In this document: positions 1 through 6,101 of the stretch, piece by piece
Position numbering within the stretch: the first letter of the stretch is position 1
Layout: every line of letters begins with the position of its first letter
Source of the DNA: DASZZY01 sp036260395
GTDB taxonomy: Bacteria; Actinomycetota; UBA4738; CALAEC01
NCBI GenBank assembly: GCA_036260395.1
Contig: DASZZY010000094.1
Coordinates: 1-14,626, forward strand
Direction: 5' to 3'
DNA: 14,626 nt
Made by a program: the position numbers and the translations under genes
The notes under the pieces: model-generated
Told to the model about the DNA's origin: nothing
Databases searched by the model: none
Seen by the model: the letters and a program-made list of their open reading frames with translations, nothing else

Positions 1-57
1 GGCGTGGTGCGGACGCTTGCGTTCCGCGGGTGGATCGAGCTGATGGGGACGTCCTGA
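1..57 (+). CDS. 3' end of an upstream gene (partial, unidentified)
   Basis: Frame 1 is open from the window edge to a TGA at 55-57 and encodes 18 residues ending in ...RGWIELMGTS. The next gene starts 47 bases downstream on the same strand, so this could be the tail of an upstream operon member. The fragment is too short to assign a family, and it could equally be a chance open frame. Confidence 0.35.
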   Translation, partial: GVVRTLAFRGWIELMGTS

Positions 58-104
58 TGCTTCCGCGCCGCAGGCACTGGCCCACCGACGGAAAGGAGCC
101 TCTG

Positions 105-869
105 ATGACGCTTGGAAGGACGCGAACGCGGGGCCGCTCGCTGGCCGTCCCGCTCGCGGTGACCACGGTGCTGGCCTCCGGCTCGATTGCGGAGGCGGGT
201 GCGGAGCCGCGACGCAGACTGCCCGAGCAGCAGCACATCTCGGGCAGCTGCCTGGAGGGCTGGTTCCCGATCCCCGTCGACGCCGCCCGCGTGGCGCCGC
301 ACGTCCCGGCGCCGTTCCAGCCCGCCGTCACCGTGGGGAAGGCCCGGGTCGCCGTGTTCGCGGAGGAATGTGTCCTCTCCCGCGATGGCGGCCCGCCGGT
401 CCACGCCGTCTTCAGCGGGGTGCCGGTTCCCATCACGCCGCCGCCCGGGGAGTCGGGGAACCACAGCTACGACGTCCTGTGGGCGACGAGCTCCCGGACC
501 CACTACCGGTGGATGCGGCAGCTGGGCAGCGGAAGCCTGATCGAGGGATCGGTGTTCGAGTACGCGGACGGACCGGCGGCCACCGCCTTCGCGGATGTGC
601 CCGGATGGTTCACGTTCACGATGGTCGGAGGGGATCCGCCGGAGCTGGAGACCGGATTCCCGCTCACCACCTATCACTGGCAGCTGGGCCGGTTCGGCCC
701 GGTGCGCAACGCCGCCGACCACACCGAGATGCGGGCTCTCCCCGGCCACGCTGTAATCAGGCCCGAGCCCGGATCGCCGCTCGCCGACATGATCGGCGAG
801 GGCCCCGTCCAGGCTGAAGGCCTCTTCTTCCGCTTCAACTTCACCCAGGTGTCGGAGGTCGTGCAGTGA
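105..869 (+). CDS. Secreted protein, possibly acetoacetate-decarboxylase-like fold
   Basis: The protein has 254 residues. An in-frame ATG exists at 30, but the ATG at 105 is preferred because GGAAAGGAG ends 7 bases before it and it opens directly into a signal peptide. That peptide has an Arg-rich start, a hydrophobic stretch at residues 13-27 and a likely cleavage near AEA at 29-31. The mature part has one compact domain. Its start (GWFPIPVDAARVAPHVPAPF, residues 52-71) followed by a strand-rich region resembles the opening of acetoacetate-decarboxylase-like barrel proteins; this is a weak resemblance judged by eye. No obvious catalytic Lys motif is seen, so enzymatic activity is not claimed. 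Mature residues C49 and C89 could form a disulfide. The gene is first in a three-gene plus-strand unit, with the hydrolase starting 38 bases downstream. Confidence 0.8.
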   Translation: MTLGRTRTRGRSLAVPLAVTTVLASGSIAEAGAEPRRRLPEQQHISGSCLEGWFPIPVDAARVAPHVPAPFQPAVTVGKARVAVFAEECVLSRDGGPPVHAVFSGVPVPITPPPGESGNHSYDVLWATSSRTHYRWMRQLGSGSLIEGSVFEYADGPAATAFADVPGWFTFTMVGGDPPELETGFPLTTYHWQLGRFGPVRNAADHTEMRALPGHAVIRPEPGSPLADMIGEGPVQAEGLFFRFNFTQVSEVVQ

Positions 870-907
870 TCACCACACGCAGTCGCGTCGAGCGAGAGGA
901 GGGAGAC

Positions 908-1771
908 ATGAAGGAGACCGAAGGAAGCGCCCGCGTGAACGGGATCGACATCGCCTACGTCAGCGTCGGTGATGGCCCGCCAGTGCTGGCCCTCCACGGC
1001 GGCCCGGGGCTCGGACATACGTACATCCGACCGGCGTTCGACGCCCTGGCGGACCGCTACCGGGTGATCTACCCCGACCAGCGCGGCAGCGGCCGTACGC
1101 CGCTCGGCGACGCCGAGCTCCTGAGCATCGACGGCGCGATCTCGGATCTCGAGGGCCTGTGCGATGCGCTCGGGCTCCCGCGGGTCAACGTCGCGGGGCA
1201 CTCGACCTCCGCGCTGTTGGCCCTGGTGTGGGCCGCCGAGCGCCCCGAGCGGATCACCAGCCTGGTGGCGGCCCACCCCGCCCCGCCCTTCGTGAACGAG
1301 CTGGCCGACCGCCTGTGGGCCGAGATGGAGCGCCGCCAGACGCCGGAGGACAAAGAGGAGCTCGGCCGGATCATGTCGTCCGATGTGTTCGCCCGACGCG
1401 AGCCGAAGGCGGTCGAGGCGCTGTTCCGAACGATGTACCTCCCGTTCTTCACCAGCCGTGCGTTGGCGGAATCGCTCGACTTCGGTTTCACCGAGATCAC
1501 CGCGGCCAACATCGTCGGGACCGAGGAGCGGATGATGGAGGACCTCGAGCGGCACCATCCACTCGAGGCCCTGGCGAACATCCAGGCGCCCACGCTGGTC
1601 CTCGGGGCGGAGCTGGATCCCAGCCCCGAGGAGTTCGCCCGCCTGGTCGCCGACAAGGTCGCCGGCGCCCAATACGCGTTCATCGAGGGGGCCAACCACT
1701 TCTCCTACCTCGACCAGCCGGAGCGCTTCGAGAGCATGGTCCGGTCGTTCCTCGACGAGCACGCCCGGTGA
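908..1771 (+). CDS. Alpha/beta hydrolase, proline-iminopeptidase-like
   Basis: The protein has 287 residues and no signal peptide, so it is probably cytoplasmic. The ATG at 908 is chosen over an upstream GTG at 866 because GAGGAGGGAG lies just before it. The order of motifs is classical: oxyanion-hole HGGPG (30-34), DQRGSGRT (57-64), nucleophile elbow GHSTS with Ser99, acid Asp237 after the VLGAE strand, and His264 in GANHFSYLDQPE. The HGGPG and DQRGSG motifs are typical of prolyl aminopeptidases and related hydrolases of the S33 group. The elbow ends in Ser101 where GxSxG is usual; small residues are tolerated there, so it should still be active. Substrate is unknown: peptide, ester or lactone are all possible. 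It lies between two secreted proteins, 38 bases after the first and 29 bases before the barrel protein. Confidence 0.9.
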   Translation: MKETEGSARVNGIDIAYVSVGDGPPVLALHGGPGLGHTYIRPAFDALADRYRVIYPDQRGSGRTPLGDAELLSIDGAISDLEGLCDALGLPRVNVAGHSTSALLALVWAAERPERITSLVAAHPAPPFVNELADRLWAEMERRQTPEDKEELGRIMSSDVFARREPKAVEALFRTMYLPFFTSRALAESLDFGFTEITAANIVGTEERMMEDLERHHPLEALANIQAPTLVLGAELDPSPEEFARLVADKVAGAQYAFIEGANHFSYLDQPERFESMVRSFLDEHAR

Positions 1772-1800
1772 TTCGAAGCCACGACGGAAGGAGGGAGGGA

Positions 1801-2292
1801 ATGAGGAGGATCCGGTGGACGGCCGGGGCGGCCGCGGCGGGGCTGGCGCTGAGCCTCACGTGGCTGGCCCCGGCGATGTCCCAGCCGCAGGACCACGCGT
1901 TCAGCGTCTTCGACGTGAACGGGCCCTACGAGAAGGTGATCGACGTGGGCTCGGCGGGATTCGGCGCCGGCGACGTCATCCTCCAGCATCACCCGCTGCT
2001 CGACCCCGGCACCGCCGAGCGGGTCGGCACCGCGGTGACCAAGGTGACGATCGTCCGGAACAACGCCTCCGGCAACGCCGAGTTCATCATCGACTGCACG
2101 CTGAAGCTCGAGGCGGGCCAGGTCGTGTTCTACGGCGCCTCGAGGTTCTTCCGGCTCGTGGACGGCGACGTGTTCCCGATCACCGGTGGCAGCGGCGCCT
2201 ACGACGGCGCGGCCGGGAGCCTGGTGATGCAGTTCTCGGAGGTCGACGGCCAGTCGGGGACGAGGCTGGACCTGGAGTTCGTCACGCCGTGA
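1801..2292 (+). CDS. Secreted allene-oxide-cyclase/dirigent-like barrel protein
   Basis: The protein has 163 residues, starting at an ATG preceded by GGAAGGAGGGAGGG. Residues 1-27 form a signal peptide (Arg-rich start, hydrophobic 8-25, cleavage near AMS). The mature domain has features of the allene oxide cyclase/dirigent barrel family: an early FSVFD strand, alternating beta strands through 95-120, and the signature FPITGGSGAYDGAAG at 125-139 with Tyr134. Plant members steer the stereochemistry of cyclisation or radical coupling. Bacterial secreted members have largely unknown roles, so substrate and activity are not claimed. It is the last gene of the plus-strand unit, and a strong hairpin follows 36 bases after its stop. 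Confidence 0.85.
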   Translation: MRRIRWTAGAAAAGLALSLTWLAPAMSQPQDHAFSVFDVNGPYEKVIDVGSAGFGAGDVILQHHPLLDPGTAERVGTAVTKVTIVRNNASGNAEFIIDCTLKLEAGQVVFYGASRFFRLVDGDVFPITGGSGAYDGAAGSLVMQFSEVDGQSGTRLDLEFVTP

Positions 2293-2328
2293 TGCTCTGA
2301 CCGTCCGAGTCAGACGCTTTCCGGAGGA

Positions 2329-2357
2329 GGGCCGCCCCGGGGGCGGCCCCGTCCTTT
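2329..2357. terminator. GC-rich hairpin between convergent operons
   Basis: GGGCCGCCC at 2329-2337 pairs perfectly with GGGCGGCCC at 2341-2349 around a 3-base loop. On the plus strand CGTCCTTT follows, giving a weak U-tract for the upstream three-gene unit. The minus-strand operon ends at 2356, so the same hairpin lies just after its last stop, followed by CTCCTCC with no clear U-tract in that direction. A bidirectional terminator is likely. Confidence 0.75.
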
Positions 2358-3177
2358 ACTCGACCTTCTGGACCTCGAAGTACAGCAGGCCGTGGTCGGA
2401 GTAGTCCTCGATCCACCGGTCCTGCTGGCTGGGCGTGGAGAGCTTCGGCCATCCGCGGACTGTGACCTCGGCGCCGCCGAAGCTCTTGAACTCCAGGTGG
2501 TCGGCGGCCAGCACGTGGTCTAGGTTCGACGGCGGGATCGTGGACTGTGACCCGTTCGACCAGGTGGCCGGGGCGTCCTTCGTGAGGAGTCGCATCCGGA
2601 ACCGCTTGGCGGTCTCCTCGACTTTCTTGATCTCGTCCTCGGCCTTGATGGCCCGCTGTGGCACGTAACGGTAGCTCATCCCCATGGTGTTGAGGTCGCC
2701 GAGGAAGATGTAGTTGGCTGTGCCCTCGGCGCCGGGGGCCTTGTCCAGGACGTTCCGGAACTCGAAGGCCCGGGCCAGCATGTCGTCGCGGAGGCCGAGC
2801 CCCTTGGGGTCGCCCCCGCTCCGCATGTGCAGGAACAGGAGCGGGTAGTGGACGCCGTCGCGGGTGATCGTCAGCAGCGAGCCGGGCCGGAGGTAGGTGT
2901 CGCCGCTCTTGAACTCGGTCCGCTGGGTGAAGAACGCCGTCAGGTGTGGGCAGACGCCGACCAGGATCTCCTGCACCTGCTCCCCCTCGGTGATGAAGAA
3001 GCCGTACCGGGGCATCCTGGCCACCAGCTCGGGGAACACCTCGCGGCCCTCTACCTCGTAGAGCGCGAACACGTCGGGCTCCTGCTCCTCGATGAACTGG
3101 ATGACCCGGTCCGGCCGGCTGCCCTCGTTCCGGAAGTGCTCCACGTTCCACGAGGCGACGCTGAACGCCTTGGCCAC
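2356..3177 (-). CDS. Endonuclease/exonuclease/phosphatase-family protein
   Basis: The protein has 273 residues. The frame is open further upstream, but that extension lies inside the ATP-grasp gene; the GTG at 3177 has GGGGGAGG before it and opens directly into the domain. The metal-dependent EEP fold is complete: SWNVE (Asn11, Glu13), FALYEVEG with Glu41, FLHMRS with His117, FLGDLN with Asp161 and Asn163, SNLDHV with Asp220, and YSDHG with Asp261-His262. The family hydrolyses phosphodiester or phosphate bonds in nucleic acids, phospholipids or nucleotides; this sequence does not show which. No signal peptide or membrane segment is seen. It starts 7 bases after the ATP-grasp stop, with its ribosome-binding site inside that gene's end, so translation is probably coupled. 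A nuclease-like enzyme is an odd partner for a peptide ligase. Confidence 0.9.
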   Translation of the reverse strand: MAKAFSVASWNVEHFRNEGSRPDRVIQFIEEQEPDVFALYEVEGREVFPELVARMPRYGFFITEGEQVQEILVGVCPHLTAFFTQRTEFKSGDTYLRPGSLLTITRDGVHYPLLFLHMRSGGDPKGLGLRDDMLARAFEFRNVLDKAPGAEGTANYIFLGDLNTMGMSYRYVPQRAIKAEDEIKKVEETAKRFRMRLLTKDAPATWSNGSQSTIPPSNLDHVLAADHLEFKSFGGAEVTVRGWPKLSTPSQQDRWIEDYSDHGLLYFEVQKVE

Positions 3178-3184
3178 GGCCGGA

Positions 3185-4204
3185 TTATGCCTCCCCCGGC
3201 GCCACGCGTACGGGAGCGGAGGCGCCGTCGTGGTGGGGCGCGGGGACGGTCCCGGGGCGGCGATCGGCGTGCGCCGCCAGCAGGCGGGCGAAGGCAGGGG
3301 TGATCGGCTGCCCGGTCCGCTCCTCCACGAACAGCCACTGCCCGGCGGGGTTGACCTCGAAGAACACGTACCGGCCGTCCGGATCGAGCCGCATGTCGAT
3401 GGCTCCGTAGACCAAATCAAGCTGGCCCATCAGGCGCCGGAGCCTCGACCTCACCTCGTCCGGCAGGGCGAAGGGCTCCACGCGAACCGTCCCCAGGTCC
3501 ATCCGGTAGTCGGCCTGGTAGGCCGCCTCGGCGGAATGGATGGCGGTCGCGAAGATGTCGTGTCCGACCACCGTGATCCTCAGATCCACCGCTGGCGGGA
3601 CGTACTCCTGGAAGATCACCGGCGCGTACCGGACGGCCTCCATCTGCTCGACCTCCTCCGGCCGGAGGATGCGAGTCTCCCGCCACTCCACGGCCGAGGG
3701 CAGGAAGGACTTGTAGGCCACGCGCGCCGCGCCGCGGGCGTCGACGAACCTGCGCGCTCGCTCCGCGTCGTTGGTGATCAGCGTCTCGGGGATGTCCAGG
3801 CCTACCGCCTGCGCAACGCGCAGCTGGTACACCTTGCGCCCTGCGGCCTCGTCGCGGGCCGGGTGGTTGATCCACGTTGCGTCCAGGCACTGCCACATCC
3901 CGCCGAACGCCTCGGACGCCTCCGTATACGCGAACGTGGCGTGCGGCCCCTCGGCGATCTCGGGATGAAGGGCGAACTGCTGCGGGCGGCGCCACCAGAC
4001 CACGCGGAACCGCTGGAGGTCCAGATCGGTCTCCCCGTCGGTCACTTGGTACCGACGGCGACGGCCCTGGTACTCCACGGCCAGGCGCAGGCGCTGGGGG
4101 AACCGGGAGAGGTCGAGGACCGTGGCCTCCAGCCCCAGCCTGGCAAGCTCCCGCCGGACGGCCCCGGCGTGGTCGTCCTCCGGCCAGGAGACGATGAGGA
4201 TCAC
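3185..4204 (-). CDS. ATP-grasp ligase of the MvdC/MvdD (graspetide maturase) type
   Basis: The protein has 339 residues. The GTG start at 4204 overlaps the protease stop (GTGA). An N-terminal Rossmann-like part (MILIVSWPEDDHAG) and VVWWRRP (68-74) are followed by the ATP-grasp core: NHPARDEAAGRKVYQLRVA (113-131), IPETLITND (138-146), YKSF with Lys165, PVIFQEYVP (195-203) with DLRITVVG (207-214), DYR (232-234), AIDMRLD with Asp270, and FFEVNPAGQWLFVEERTGQP with Glu283 and Asn285. These are characteristic of the RimK-related MvdC/MvdD branch, which uses ATP to make ester or amide links between Asp/Glu and Ser/Thr/Lys side chains in precursor peptides. The catalytic and metal residues look intact. 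No standard microviridin-type precursor (PFFARFL leader) is nearby. Candidate partners are the co-translated protease, the 86-residue protein or the 23-residue peptide. Confidence 0.88.
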   Translation of the reverse strand: MILIVSWPEDDHAGAVRRELARLGLEATVLDLSRFPQRLRLAVEYQGRRRRYQVTDGETDLDLQRFRVVWWRRPQQFALHPEIAEGPHATFAYTEASEAFGGMWQCLDATWINHPARDEAAGRKVYQLRVAQAVGLDIPETLITNDAERARRFVDARGAARVAYKSFLPSAVEWRETRILRPEEVEQMEAVRYAPVIFQEYVPPAVDLRITVVGHDIFATAIHSAEAAYQADYRMDLGTVRVEPFALPDEVRSRLRRLMGQLDLVYGAIDMRLDPDGRYVFFEVNPAGQWLFVEERTGQPITPAFARLLAAHADRRPGTVPAPHHDGASAPVRVAPGEA

Positions 4205-5574
4205 GTGCCGCCGCTACCGGCCGCTCCGTGGTGTCCCAGCCTCCCCGCCACCTGGTCCCGCAGGGCGCCGTAGTGCTCTATGACCGCGTCCAGCTGCTCG
4301 AGGGCCGCCTCGTATTCGCTCTCCCCGGGCTCCATCCCCTGCGCGTGATGCGGGGTGGCGAAGACGAAGGGCGCCGGCCCCCCCCGGGTCACCGGCGTCC
4401 CCGGCTGGAATGGCAGCCGCGCATCCAGACCGGGGAGCTTGATCGGGTCGATCAGCGACTTTGGAGGTAGGTCGCTGATCAGCGGCTTGGGGATGTCCTT
4501 CCACGGCGGCTTGATCACTACGTCGTCCAGCGGCGGCTTCCGGAAGAACGGGGGGATGATCCCGCAGAAGAACAGTGGTGTGAACGAGAAGTTCAGCCCC
4601 GTGGCTGCCGCCACCTTGTGCATCGGGTTGGCGAGGGACATCTCGGATGCGGGGGCCGGGTCCGTCTCGCCGCCGTAGTGGAGCCCGACCGCCTTCTTCG
4701 TGGCCTCGTTGATCCACACCGAGCCGGAGTCGCCGCCCTTCGACAGCTCGTAGTTGACCGACGGCCACGGCGGGCGGGGGACGATGTGGATCTGGCCGTG
4801 GAAGGTGTTCGGCCCGTGGTCGTAGCTGATCGTGCCCGAGAAGCTGACGCCGTCGATGACGCCCTTGGTGACCCCCGTGGTCCGCCCCGATTTGATCACG
4901 TTCATCCCCAGCACTGGGTTCTCGACGCCGCCGATCTGGAAGTCCAGCCCCACCAGGTCGCGGGTGTAGCCGCGCGTCCCGTTGAGCTTGGCGAGAGCGG
5001 CGTCCATGTCGGCGTCGAGACGGAAGCGCGTCAGGGTAGCCACGGAGTCGGCGGCGGTCCCGCCGTCGTACTTGCCCGGCTGCCAGATGGCCTCCCCCGC
5101 CACGGCGGCGGGGTCGCCGACGAGGACGTGCCAGTTGCTCAGCAGGCTCACCGAGCAGTCCGTCCGGTCCCACACGATCGCCCCAAGGGTCCCCGCAGTG
5201 ATCCGCGGGTTCCCCACGCTGACGCCGCCGATCAGGGGGTCGACCTTGCTGGTGCGGTTGATGTCCTCGAGCTGGTCGAGCTCCATCACCGCGGGGGCCT
5301 GGGACGGTCCGTACGCGGCCTCGATCACATCGATCGGGAACTCCCCGAGACGCTCGGTCTGGCCCTCGGTGCTGAACACCTCGTGCGCCGCGAGGGCTTC
5401 GGGGGGAAGCTTCCGCTCCACGTGAACGCGAACGGCGAGCTCTTGGGTCAGCTCGTCGCCGCGGATCTTGAACCCCACGTCGACGCCGGTTACCCCCGGC
5501 CGCCGGAGCCACTCGGTTCGAACCTGATCGAGCTGTCCGATGGCCTGCTCAACCTGCGATTCCGGTACGTCCAT
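4201..5574 (-). CDS. Trypsin-fold serine protease, NAL1-like, with proline-rich tail
   Basis: The protein has 457 residues, starting at the ATG at 5574; an in-frame GTG immediately precedes it and GGGAGGGGG lies upstream. Residues 8-91 form an N-terminal domain (WLRRPGVTGVDVGFK, ELAVRVHVERKLPPEA, RLGEFPIDVIEA) of the kind that precedes bacterial NAL1-like chymotrypsin-fold proteases. The triad appears complete: His149 in LLSNWHVL, Asp191 in DADMDAALAKL, and Ser283 in KGGDSGSVW. KSGRTTGVTKGVIDGV at 228-243 is also typical of this family. There is no signal peptide, so it may act in the cytoplasm or as a maturation protease. Residues 341-384 are rich in Pro, Lys and Asp with PP-x-D quasi-repeats, and a short possible helix follows (418-445). 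It overlaps the ATP-grasp gene by 4 bases, and an 86-residue paralogue of its N-domain lies 37 bases upstream. Confidence 0.9.
   Translation of the reverse strand: MDVPESQVEQAIGQLDQVRTEWLRRPGVTGVDVGFKIRGDELTQELAVRVHVERKLPPEALAAHEVFSTEGQTERLGEFPIDVIEAAYGPSQAPAVMELDQLEDINRTSKVDPLIGGVSVGNPRITAGTLGAIVWDRTDCSVSLLSNWHVLVGDPAAVAGEAIWQPGKYDGGTAADSVATLTRFRLDADMDAALAKLNGTRGYTRDLVGLDFQIGGVENPVLGMNVIKSGRTTGVTKGVIDGVSFSGTISYDHGPNTFHGQIHIVPRPPWPSVNYELSKGGDSGSVWINEATKKAVGLHYGGETDPAPASEMSLANPMHKVAAATGLNFSFTPLFFCGIIPPFFRKPPLDDVVIKPPWKDIPKPLISDLPPKSLIDPIKLPGLDARLPFQPGTPVTRGGPAPFVFATPHHAQGMEPGESEYEAALEQLDAVIEHYGALRDQVAGRLGHHGAAGSGGT
4423..4554 (-). repeat. PP-x-D quasi-repeats in the protease tail
   Basis: These bases encode residues 341-384 of the protease. 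Three imperfect units are visible: KPPLDDVVI, KPPWKDIPKPLISD and LPPKSLIDPIK. Each has a PP pair followed by one or two Asp, with Lys or Ser close by. The segment lies after the catalytic domain and is low in complexity. It may be a flexible linker; its Lys/Ser-Asp spacing also resembles what a graspetide ligase could cross-link, which is only a hypothesis. Confidence 0.5.
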
Positions 5575-5611
5575 CACCGCACCCCCTCCCTGGGCGGCCG
5601 TGCCGCCGCTC

Positions 5612-5872
5612 CTACTCCGGACCGAACGTGGCCTCGACGACATCCACCGGGAAGCGTCCCAGGCGCTCGGGGAATCGATCGTGCTCCGGTACCGCCTCGG
5701 GCGGGAGCTTCCGCTCGACGTACACGCGGATCGCCAGCTCGCCGGGGGGACCAGCGCGCTTGAATCCGACATCGACCCCCGTCACGCCGGCGCGTCGCAG
5801 CCACTCCGCGCGGACGCGATCGAGCTCGTCCTCCGCCTCGCGGACGTCCTCGGGCGATGCCTGCGCGGACAC
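5612..5872 (-). CDS. Stand-alone copy of the protease N-terminal domain
   Basis: The protein has 86 residues with a GTG start at 5872, three bases after the stop of the 23-residue ORF. It aligns over nearly its whole length with the protease N-domain. Shared blocks are WLRR-x-GVTGVDVGFK (24-38), ELA-x-RV-x-VERKLPPEA (45-60) and RLG-x-FP-x-DV-x-EA-x-x-GP (70-85). The DNA is also visibly similar across the ERKLPPEA region, which points to tandem duplication. It stops just where the protease copy continues into its catalytic domain. Possible roles are a trans-acting pro-domain or inhibitor of the protease, a structural partner, or an ATP-grasp substrate; none is demonstrated. It has no clear ribosome-binding site of its own, so coupling to the ORF before it is plausible. 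Confidence 0.85.
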   Translation of the reverse strand: MSAQASPEDVREAEDELDRVRAEWLRRAGVTGVDVGFKRAGPPGELAIRVYVERKLPPEAVPEHDRFPERLGRFPVDVVEATFGPE

Positions 5873-5875
5873 GGG

Positions 5876-5947
5876 TCAGGCGTCCCGGCGGGGGCGAGGG
5901 GGCGTGGAAGCGACGAGGCGGACGGGCGGAAGATCCACGGGTGCCAT
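5876..5947 (-). CDS. 23-residue proline/arginine-rich ORF, first in the protease operon
   Basis: The ORF has an ATG at 5947 with an ideal ribosome-binding site (GAGGAGG at 5960-5954, 6-base spacing) and lies just downstream of the candidate operon promoter. The product begins MAPVDLPPVRLVAS and ends TPPRPRRDA. Its stop is followed after CCC by the GTG of the 86-residue gene. It may be a leader ORF that brings ribosomes to that GTG, a regulatory peptide (PPRPRR could slow ribosomes), or a short precursor. It has only two Asp, no Glu, one Ser and one Thr, which makes it a poor standard graspetide. Alternatively, the true start of the 86-residue protein could depend on this site in another way. 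Confidence 0.5.
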   Translation of the reverse strand: MAPVDLPPVRLVASTPPRPRRDA

Positions 5948-5965
5948 CGAGAGCCTCCTCGGCGT

Positions 5966-5994
5966 ATTCGACTGCCGGCGGGTCGGGGTGTCAA
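5966..5994 (-). promoter_or_regulatory. Candidate sigma-70-type promoter of the protease/ATP-grasp operon
   Basis: On the minus strand a perfect TTGACA (-35, 5994-5989) is followed after exactly 17 bases by TCGAAT (-10, 5971-5966; four of six consensus bases). Transcription would begin near 5959, at or just before the GAGGAGG site of the 23-residue ORF, giving a very short leader. The -35 and the spacing are the strong part of the evidence; the -10 is moderate. Confidence 0.55.
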
Positions 5995-6042
5995 TCGGGC
6001 GAACGGCTGAGGCGGCCGCCCGCCGAACGGCGTGAGAATGGA

Positions 6043-6094
6043 CCGGCGGCCGCGACGCCCGGACCCCGCCTCACCGGACGTCGCGGCCCGCCGG
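6043..6094 (-). terminator. Imperfect GC-rich hairpin after the sugar dehydrogenase gene
   Basis: CCGGCGGCCGCGACG at 6043-6057 pairs with CGTCGCGGCCCGCCGG at 6079-6094 with one bulged base and a 21-base loop. It lies directly after the dehydrogenase stop at 6102 on the minus strand. No strong U-tract follows (CCGGTCCATTCT), so termination may be inefficient and some read-through into the protease operon is possible. Confidence 0.45.
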
Positions 6095-6101
6095 CCCGTC
6101 C

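Noticed and set aside
30..104. Upstream ATG extension of the first secreted protein
   Set aside because: It adds 25 residues before the signal peptide and has no ribosome-binding site, whereas the ATG at 105 has GGAAAGGAG and leads directly into the signal sequence.
3178..3420. N-terminal extension of the EEP-fold protein into the ATP-grasp gene
   Set aside because: The extension is Ser/Pro/Thr-rich antiphase sequence over a conserved ATP-grasp region, and the GTG at 3177 has a good ribosome-binding site.
5876..5947. The 23-residue ORF as a standard microviridin-type graspetide precursor
   Set aside because: It lacks a PFFARFL-like leader and has only two Asp, no Glu, one Ser and one Thr, so it has no repeated acceptor/donor core. 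It is kept only as a possible leader or regulatory peptide.
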